The notes beneath the pieces are model-generated. The model did no database searches, was not told the origin of the DNA, and saw only the letters and a list, made by a program, of their open reading frames with translations. Source: Alphaproteobacteria bacterium (GTDB lineage Bacteria; Pseudomonadota; Alphaproteobacteria; Micropepsales; Micropepsaceae). From it: a stretch of 8,567 nucleotides of DNA. The DNA lies in NCBI GenBank assembly GCA_015654715.1, contig JAATGK010000144.1, positions 1 through 8,567 on the forward strand, in the 5' to 3' direction. Positions 1-5,330 of the stretch are shown piece after piece (within the stretch, counting starts at the first letter, position 1; the number at the start of each line of letters is the position of its first letter). Made by a program: the position numbers and the translations under genes.

Positions 1-778
1 CCGACGGGTGGGCGCCACCGGGCCGCTTTGCCAGCAGCTCGGACAGCCGCGCCATCATGGCGGCTTGGACCCGTCCGGCGTCCTGGCCGGGGAAGGGCTC
101 ATTCATCAAGTCGTAACCGAGCACGGCCGGCTCATCGCGGAAACGTTTCGCCACGAGCTGCCAGACGCGGGCGTAATGGTCCTGCAGACCGACACCGTCG
201 GAAGCGGGGCTGTTGGCCCAGAAGTGGTCGAGCGCCGTTTGCACGGCCGGGCTCACGTAATAGGCGTCGCTCCAGGCGGTGACTTGCGGGTTTGGTTTGC
301 CGTCGTCCAGTGTGGCCCAGCGCGGCGCGCCGTCGCTGAACTCCACGCTGTAGAGGTCTTGGTGCATGTCGAGCAGCACCAACAAACCTTGTGCCTTGGC
401 GGCTTCGACCAGACGGGCGATGCGATCGAGATAGGCGGTGTCAAACTGCCCGGGGTGTGGTTCCAGACCGTCCCAGAAAATGCCCAGACGCACGGTGTTC
501 ATGCCCCAGCTGCGGATGGCTGCGAAGTCTTGCGGGCCAAGGTCGCCGGTATAGTCGGTCGCGTTCTTCGGCACGACATTGATGCCACGCACCTGCAGTT
601 CTCGGCCGGACGGATCGAGCAATCGGGTCTGTTCAACGTGCACGCAGCAGAGCACCTCAGGCGTCGCCGGCGTCGCGAAGGCGGTGCAACCGATAACAAT
701 ACCGGCGACGAGCGCCGTCGCCGAGAGGCGCGCGTATTGGCGCCGTGTCCGTGCGCGCCGCATCCGCTCCATAGCCAT
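1..778 (-). CDS. Exported GH5 glycosidase, endoglycoceramidase-like (3' end beyond window)
   Basis: I translated this reading frame by hand. It runs without a stop from ATG 778 to the left edge (259 codons), so the C-terminus is missing. GGAGG (788-784) lies 5 nt upstream of the ATG. A basic N-terminus (RMRRARTRRQ) is followed by a hydrophobic stretch ending VIGC (Cys31), which fits a lipobox; type I cleavage nearby (AFA) is an alternative. The GH5 barrel follows: GINVVPKN from residue 65, GMNTVRLGIFWDGLEP, LLDMHQDLYS (Asp137-Ser144), DGAPRWAT, and YDLMNEPF with the acid/base Glu227. The DMHQD-YS, GAPRWA and DLMNEPF motifs together are typical of endoglycoceramidase and related glycolipid-cleaving GH5 enzymes, which hydrolyse the beta-glycosidic bond to a lipid aglycone. 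The nucleophile Glu should lie in the missing part. It is probably co-transcribed with the upstream kinase. GH5 membership is secure; the substrate is inferred and could be another beta-glycoside. Confidence 0.87.
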   Translation of the reverse strand, partial: MAMERMRRARTRRQYARLSATALVAGIVIGCTAFATPATPEVLCCVHVEQTRLLDPSGRELQVRGINVVPKNATDYTGDLGPQDFAAIRSWGMNTVRLGIFWDGLEPHPGQFDTAYLDRIARLVEAAKAQGLLVLLDMHQDLYSVEFSDGAPRWATLDDGKPNPQVTAWSDAYYVSPAVQTALDHFWANSPASDGVGLQDHYARVWQLVAKRFRDEPAVLGYDLMNEPFPGQDAGRVQAAMMARLSELLAKRPGGAHPS

Positions 779-833
779 CTTATCCTCCCCACTATGCCGC
801 GAGGTGTCTTTGGATTCGTCTTGAGAGCGCGGA

Positions 834-847
834 TGTTATCGTTACCA
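834..847. promoter_or_regulatory. Operator-like imperfect palindrome between mak and the GH5 gene
   Basis: TGTTATCGTTACCA is an imperfect 14-bp inverted repeat: 10 of 14 positions are symmetric around a central CG. That layout is common for LacI-family operators. It lies in the 89-base gap between the kinase stop and the GH5 start, about 55 bases upstream of the GH5 ATG. It shares GTTATCG and the following TA with the palindrome at 1959-1969 in the divergent promoter region. No convincing -35/-10 pair was found beside it. The regulatory role is inference. Confidence 0.3.
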
Positions 848-867
848 CCGTTTTGGCTTTCGGCGGG

Positions 868-1821
868 TTAGGGGCTTCCCACGCGCGCTCTTTCCAGAAC
901 CTTACTCTCACCACGGGGGATATTTGCCGACGACCACAGCCGGGCGGCGCCGCGCACCCCGGACGAATCCCCCCATTTCGCCTTGATCACACGCGTCGTC
1001 CAGGCGTCGGAGAACAAATACTTCGGCACGAGTTTGGGAAGCCGTTCGTAGATTTCTTCGACATTCGAAAGCCCGCCGCCAAGCACCACAACATCCGGAT
1101 CGATGACCCCGCAAATCGCAGTCAGTCCCCGCGCCAGCCGATCAAGCCAGCGCTCGAACGCAGCCACCGCGACGCTATCGCCTTCGCGGAACCGCTCGAT
1201 AATCTCTTCGGAGGTGAGGGCGATACCGCTGCTAGCTTGGAAATCGCGCTGAAAGCCGGTTCCAGATATCCACGTCTCCAGGCAGCCATGTTTGCCGCAC
1301 CAGCATTGCGGCCCCGGCGCTTCCTCGGCGGTGGGGAAGGGCAAGGACAGATGACCCCACTCGCCGGCGATTCCGTTCCGGCCTTCGATCAGCTGGCAAT
1401 CGACGACAAGCCCGCCGCCGCAGCCCGTCCCGAGGATAATGGCGGCCGCAATATGCGATCCGGCGGCGGCGCCGTCGAAACTCTCGGACATCGCCAGACA
1501 GTTCGCATCGTTCGCCAAGTAAACATTTTGTCCGAGCGCTTTGCACAAGTCTTCCCGGAACGGTCGGCCGTTGAGATAGGTCGAATTGGCGTTGCGCATT
1601 TTGCCGGTCGTGATCGAAATCGAGCCCGGTACGCCGATGCCGATCGTGCAGGCGGAACCGTGTTCGGCTTTGATGGCGGCCACCATTTCGCGAATCGTCC
1701 GGATGGCACGCTCATAGTTCCCGGGGTTGGCGGTTCTGTTGCGCGTCAGAAACTCGCCGGCAACATTTAACGCTGCTACCTCAACTTTCGTGCCGCCGAA
1801 ATCGATGCCGATATGAATCAC
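868..1821 (-). CDS. mak: ROK-family sugar kinase, mannokinase/fructokinase type (Mak-like)
   Basis: Cytoplasmic ATP-dependent hexose kinase. Its close resemblance throughout to E. coli Mak (from memory) suggests mannose and/or fructose to the 6-phosphate. Numbering is from GTG 1821 (317 aa; E. coli Mak is about 302). The N-terminal phosphate loop is IDFGGTK (Asp7-Lys12). GVPGSIS, KMRNANSTYLNG and LANDANC follow, with catalytic Asp105, then the ATP-site loop LGTGCGGG. The ROK zinc motif GEWGH...CWCGKHGCLET supplies His157, Cys173, Cys175 and Cys180. DPDVVVLGGGLSN and GDSSGVRGAARLW lie near the end. Start choice: GGAGG (1832-1828) directly abuts an ATG at 1827, whereas GTG 1821 has a normal 6-nt spacer and gives MIHIGIDFGGTK, matching the family N-terminus. 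It stops at TAA 870-868 and leads the leftward unit with the GH5 gene. Specificity for glucose or N-acetylglucosamine cannot be excluded. Confidence 0.93.
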   Translation of the reverse strand: MIHIGIDFGGTKVEVAALNVAGEFLTRNRTANPGNYERAIRTIREMVAAIKAEHGSACTIGIGVPGSISITTGKMRNANSTYLNGRPFREDLCKALGQNVYLANDANCLAMSESFDGAAAGSHIAAAIILGTGCGGGLVVDCQLIEGRNGIAGEWGHLSLPFPTAEEAPGPQCWCGKHGCLETWISGTGFQRDFQASSGIALTSEEIIERFREGDSVAVAAFERWLDRLARGLTAICGVIDPDVVVLGGGLSNVEEIYERLPKLVPKYLFSDAWTTRVIKAKWGDSSGVRGAARLWSSANIPRGESKVLERARVGSP

Positions 1822-1958
1822 GGACATCCTCCACAGTCATGATGCGTTGCAGCGACAACCCGAGGAAGCGCGTCACACTTTGCCCGCACCGGGGTTTTTG
1901 AACCGAAACGCACGAACGGTGGTAGCATCAGAGGAACCCTTATCATCGCCACATTACA

Positions 1959-1970
1959 GTTATCGATAAA
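1959..1970. promoter_or_regulatory. Candidate operator: perfect 10-bp palindrome TTATCGATAA
   Basis: TTATCGATAA at 1960-1969 is a perfect palindrome centred on CG, in the AT-rich part of the divergent region. It is 138 bases from the kinase start and 171 from the receptor start. The preceding G makes GTTATCGATA, which shares GTTATCG and TA with the site at 834-847. A shorter TATCGATA recurs at 2067-2074. This would suit one regulator controlling both transcription units. No regulator gene is in the window, so the binding protein is unknown; a LacI-type repressor is one possibility from the CG centre. Confidence 0.35.
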
Positions 1971-2038
1971 TCAGTCCATTCGAAAGCATGTGACATTTTT
2001 GCTGGACGTTTGGAAAAACCACCAATCAAGCCGCAAAT

Positions 2039-2057
2039 TATACTTGCCGCTAGGCAA
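2039..2057 (+). promoter_or_regulatory. Possible receptor promoter -10 box with overlapping inverted repeat
   Basis: TATACT (2039-2044) matches the sigma-70 -10 consensus at five of six positions and would place the transcript start near 2051, giving a leader of about 90 nt. No good -35 hexamer lies at 16-18 nt; the nearest, TTGGAA at 2010-2015, is 23 nt away. The 14-bp inverted repeat TTGCC-GCTA-GGCAA (2044-2057) begins at the last base of this -10 box and would cover the start point, where a repressor could act. The promoter could therefore be weak or activator-dependent, or the match could be chance. Confidence 0.25.
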
Positions 2058-2140
2058 TGTCGAGGGTATCGATATCCCAACGACAAAGTACGACGGCACC
2101 GACCGTCGAAATGACCAGGGCTCAACAAAGGAAACAACTT

Positions 2141-5080
2141 ATGAAGTGCCACCAGACTCTATATTCGTCGTCAGCGATGCTGGTCGTGCTCCTGGCAGCC
2201 GGCCTCTATGAGGCCAGCCCGCCCGCCTTCGCCGAAGATAGCCAAACGATCGAGACGGTCGTTGTTCTTGGCGTCAAGGGGGCTGAGCAGAAAGCGATCG
2301 ACGTCAAACGCAATGCGTCTTCGATTGTCGATAGCATCGTTGCCGAAGACATCGGTAAGCTGCCTGACACCACGATTTCCGACTCGTTGCAGCGCCTCCC
2401 GGGCGTGCAGATCCACCGTGACGCAGGCGAAGGCGCCGGCATCAATATCCGCGGCTTGCCGGAAGTGACGGTCGGGTTGAACGGCGAAGAATTCCTCGGC
2501 GCCAATTCGATCACCACGGTTCAGCCGAATTTCACCGACGTTCCGTCGCAGCTTTTCGCCGGTGCCGACGTCATGAAATCGTCGACCGCCGATCTTCTCA
2601 ATGCCGGTGTTTCCGGAACGATCAATTTGAAGACCCGTCGGCCGCTCGAAATGCCTTCCGGGCTGACGGCTTCGATTGATGCCGGCACGACCGTCGGCAA
2701 TCGGACGCACACGTGGCAGCCTGTCGTCGACGCCCTGGTGTCCTACAATGCGGGCCGGTTCGGAGCGCTGATTTCCGGCGTGTATTCCGACACGACGCTT
2801 GCCAACTACTATAACGGCCTCGAGGGCGGCGCGAGCTGGTCCGGGTACAAAACCGATATCCCCGGCAGCGAATTCTTCTCTTATGTCGGCCATTCCGCCT
2901 ATAACAAAACCACCGAGCGCAAGCGCACCGGCGTCAACGGCTCGGCGCAATACGACATCGGCGACGGCTTTACCGCGACGGCCGACGTTTTCTACACGCA
3001 TCAGACCGAACTGAACAACACCATCGGTATGGTCGATGAAAACAAGTGGCAGAGCTGGGATTGGTTCACGCCTGCTGCAAGTACCGACACTGGCTATGCC
3101 TCTACGGACGGTTCGGAAATCTACACTGTTCAGAATTATGCTTTGAATTCCACGCGGTTGAAGTCCTACACGGAAATGGACCGCTACGATTCCAGTTCGA
3201 CGAATTTCAACCTGCAACTGAACTACGATAACGGCGGCAAGTTTACCGGCAGCATCCGGGGCATCTATGGCATGGCGACCAAGCACGACATCAATGTCTA
3301 TGCCGACCAGGAAATGTCGAACGGCTCGAACTGGCTGAACGCCAGCGATTACAGCACAAGTTCGGCGCATCCCGCGCCCGGCTGCAACTTCTACCCGACC
3401 TCCGATTATGCGTCGGGAACTGGCTGCCTGAACGCCAACGGCTACAACGGCTCGCCCGTTATCAACGTGCTTTACGGCTCATCGCAGACGTGGGCCAACT
3501 TGCCGTCGTTCGTCGCCAACGAAAATTCCTACGCCATCGGCACGCTCTCTTCGGAAAGCAATTACGACCAATATGCCAATCTGAGGGCCATTCGTGGCGA
3601 CGGCAAGTACGCCTTCAGCGATGAATTCCAACTCGAGGCCGGGTTCCGCTTCAGCGGCCGCGAAGCGAGGAACGACGCCTACAATCTGTTCGCCCCTGAC
3701 TACGCCGGTAAGGGCGCAACCAACCCTGCGGGCTGCTACGTGAAATGGCATGCCATGGACGTGGTTTTGAACGGCGGCATCGACGGTTCGGGGACATATT
3801 GTGCGGCCGGCGACGGCAACGGACACTATTACACCGCGCTTGAGCCGACGTTGCTCAGCAGCTTTGGCAACCAGGCGATCTATGAGAAGGATTTCGGGCC
3901 GACCAAGGGCATTCCGGGCGTATGGGCACTTGATCCCAAAACCATGGACCACCCGTTTGACTACATGAACAAGCTCTTCCCCGGCGAGATCAAGGTCGCC
4001 AATCCTGGTTCGACTTATGCCGTGAACGTCAGCCAGCAAAGCGGCTACGTGCAGGCGAACTTCGAGGGCACTGCGAACTTCCCGTTCGAAGCCAACCTCG
4101 GCGTGCGTGTCATCAACACGGATGTGTCGGTCACGCAGCATGTGGTCGGCCCGGCGATGGCCTACAGCGGCGTGAATCTGGATGCCGGCACGATAAACAC
4201 GGACAACTCGTTCATCGACATCCTGCCGTCGGTCAACGTCGCGTTCGATATGCGTGACGACCTCAAGTTCCGCTTCTCCTATGCCAAAGCCATGACGATG
4301 CTCGACCTCGAAAAGTGGGGCGGGGCGCTGACTCCGGCCTATTTTACCGACACACAGGGCAATACGACTTACATCCTCAACGCCACCTCCAACGGCAACC
4401 CGAATCTCGAGCCGTGGCGGTCGTCGAACTATCAGGCGTCGGTGGAATGGTATTTCGCGCCGGGCAGCATGCTGGATGTCGGAATGTTCGTCTACAAAAT
4501 CGACAGCTTCACGAAGAACGCCACCATTCAGGAAGCCTTGCCCGATGCCGATGGCGTCGTGCGCCGCAAGGTGCCGGTCTCGACGGTTGTCCAAGGGTCC
4601 GGCGGCACGGTCGAGGGTGTCGAAATTGGCTGGAAACAGCGCTTCGACTTCCTGCCGGGTTACTGGAGCGGCTTGGGCTTGGACACCAACTACACGTATT
4701 CGCCTAGCGATGCGGGATACAAGGATGTTGAGGGGCGGACGGTGCCGTTCCAGGACAATTCCGTGCATCAGGCCAACGTCGTTCTCTGGTACCAGCTTGA
4801 CGGCCTGCAGGCACGCCTTGCCTACAACTTCCGGAGCAAGCGCGCTTACACGGAAAACGACATCTGGGGTCTGACGACCGGCATGACCGTGTATCAAAAG
4901 GCCGCCGAGTACATCGACGCCTCTGTCAGCTATGACATCACGCCGAACGTCACGGCTTATGTTCAGGGCTCGAACCTCGGCGCGGCTGGTGAGCACTATT
5001 ACTATCAGTTCCCCAGCCAGTACTTCTCCCAGAGCGCCTATGAGCGTCGCCTGACCGTCGGTGTCCGGGCTCGTTTGTAG
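2141..5080 (+). CDS. TonB-dependent outer-membrane receptor, Xanthomonas/Caulobacter type
   Basis: Energy-coupled outer-membrane transporter, probably for a glycan or glycoside given its neighbours. ATG 2141 gives 979 aa and is preceded by AGGA (2129-2132) with an 8-nt spacer. The same frame is open to an ATG at 2057, but that start lacks a ribosome binding site and would bury the signal peptide. The signal peptide (about 1-31) ends AFA before EDSQ. The TonB box IETVVVLG is at 37-44. The plug domain (about 57-170) shows SIVAEDIGKLPDTTISDSLQ, RLPGVQI, INIRGLPEV and GVSGTINLKTRRP. The rest is a 22-strand-type barrel rich in aromatic residues. Cys415/Cys429 and Cys532/Cys554 look like disulfide pairs in surface loops. 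The protein ends VGVRARL, without the usual terminal aromatic residue. Family length and plug signature fit the TonB-Xanth-Caul group. No SusD homologue is adjacent. The substrate is inferred from context only. Confidence 0.95.
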   Translation: MKCHQTLYSSSAMLVVLLAAGLYEASPPAFAEDSQTIETVVVLGVKGAEQKAIDVKRNASSIVDSIVAEDIGKLPDTTISDSLQRLPGVQIHRDAGEGAGINIRGLPEVTVGLNGEEFLGANSITTVQPNFTDVPSQLFAGADVMKSSTADLLNAGVSGTINLKTRRPLEMPSGLTASIDAGTTVGNRTHTWQPVVDALVSYNAGRFGALISGVYSDTTLANYYNGLEGGASWSGYKTDIPGSEFFSYVGHSAYNKTTERKRTGVNGSAQYDIGDGFTATADVFYTHQTELNNTIGMVDENKWQSWDWFTPAASTDTGYASTDGSEIYTVQNYALNSTRLKSYTEMDRYDSSSTNFNLQLNYDNGGKFTGSIRGIYGMATKHDINVYADQEMSNGSNWLNASDYSTSSAHPAPGCNFYPTSDYASGTGCLNANGYNGSPVINVLYGSSQTWANLPSFVANENSYAIGTLSSESNYDQYANLRAIRGDGKYAFSDEFQLEAGFRFSGREARNDAYNLFAPDYAGKGATNPAGCYVKWHAMDVVLNGGIDGSGTYCAAGDGNGHYYTALEPTLLSSFGNQAIYEKDFGPTKGIPGVWALDPKTMDHPFDYMNKLFPGEIKVANPGSTYAVNVSQQSGYVQANFEGTANFPFEANLGVRVINTDVSVTQHVVGPAMAYSGVNLDAGTINTDNSFIDILPSVNVAFDMRDDLKFRFSYAKAMTMLDLEKWGGALTPAYFTDTQGNTTYILNATSNGNPNLEPWRSSNYQASVEWYFAPGSMLDVGMFVYKIDSFTKNATIQEALPDADGVVRRKVPVSTVVQGSGGTVEGVEIGWKQRFDFLPGYWSGLGLDTNYTYSPSDAGYKDVEGRTVPFQDNSVHQANVVLWYQLDGLQARLAYNFRSKRAYTENDIWGLTTGMTVYQKAAEYIDASVSYDITPNVTAYVQGSNLGAAGEHYYYQFPSQYFSQSAYERRLTVGVRARL

Positions 5081-5088
5081 GATCAGTG

Positions 5089-5128
5089 AAAGGCGGCGGC
5101 CGTTACCTCCCTCTTGGCCGCCGCCTTT
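5089..5128 (+). terminator. Rho-independent terminator after the receptor gene
   Basis: AAAGGCGGCGGCC (5089-5101) and GGCCGCCGCCTTT (5116-5128) form a perfect 13-bp, mostly GC stem with a 14-nt loop, starting 8 bases after the receptor stop. An interrupted T-rich run follows to about 5142 (AGTTTCATCCTTTT). The A-stem-T design is partly symmetrical, but no leftward gene approaches it. It should separate the receptor transcript from the downstream glycosidase gene, which then needs its own promoter in 5129-5330 or read-through. Confidence 0.85.
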
Positions 5129-5253
5129 AGTTTCATCCTTTTGCGCGCTCCGGTTGTCACGCTCGGCCGCTCGGGACAACACCTCGGATGTCCGGCAGCC
5201 AAACCGCCGTAGACCTCGAATAGCGCTAAGATCGGCTGTCTGAACGATACGAT

Positions 5254-5281
5254 TCGAATTACTCTGGTCGAATTACTCTGG
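5254..5281 (+). repeat. Perfect tandem 14-bp direct repeat upstream of the glycosidase gene
   Basis: TCGAATTACTCTGG occurs twice head to tail with no spacer (5254-5267 and 5268-5281), ending 49 bases before ATG 5331. It lies in the 5129-5330 gap, which must hold the glycosidase promoter. The same gap contains the palindrome TAGCGCTA (5221-5228) and separated half-sites GTTGTC/GACAAC (5153-5158, 5175-5180). The repeat could be a pair of activator sites or a replication-slippage duplication. The sequence shows the repeat; any function is inference. Confidence 0.9.
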
Positions 5282-5330
5282 CCGCTGTTCCGTTTCGATC
5301 CGCAAGTATCCTCAGCATGTGAGTAGAAAC

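Larger units (their letters stand above)
1822..2140. other. Divergent intergenic region between mak and the TonB-dependent receptor gene
   Basis: This 319-base stretch has no supported gene and must carry the promoters for both directions. It holds the kinase ribosome binding site (1828-1832 on the minus strand), the palindrome TTATCGATAA (1960-1969), a possible -10 TATACT (2039-2044), the inverted repeat TTGCC-GCTA-GGCAA (2044-2057), a second TATCGATA (2067-2074) inside GGGTATCGATATCCC (2064-2078), and the receptor ribosome binding site (2129-2132). The part around 1920-2045 is visibly more AT-rich than the flanking genes, as expected for a promoter region. Confidence 0.7.

Noticed and set aside
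8..871. 287-codon rightward open frame at the left edge
   Set aside because: It lies antisense to the GH5 gene, has no recognisable domain, and its residues look like a high-GC shadow. The leftward frame has a ribosome binding site, signal peptide and GH5 motifs.
853..1770. 305-codon rightward open frame across the kinase gene
   Set aside because: Antisense shadow of the well-supported ROK kinase; low-complexity Arg/Ala/Gly composition and no domain.
1883..1899. CCCG-CAC-CGGG followed by G and five T, terminator-like on the plus strand
   Set aside because: Only a 4-bp stem, placed inside the divergent promoter region where no rightward transcript is expected to end.
1990..2211. Possible 73-codon small gene ahead of the receptor
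   Set aside because: No ribosome binding site, overlaps the receptor start in another frame, and its sequence shows no recognisable features.
5153..5180. GTTGTC/GACAAC half-sites and the nearby TAGCGCTA palindrome (5221-5228) as operators
   Set aside because: Six-base arms 16 nt apart and a lone 8-mer palindrome are expected by chance at this length. They are not repeated elsewhere in the window, so I did not list them as regulatory sites.
3479..5182. 567-codon leftward open frame antisense to the receptor, and a similar one at 2171-3370
   Set aside because: Codon-bias shadows of the receptor gene, without plausible start signals or known motifs. The longer one runs through the terminator hairpin.
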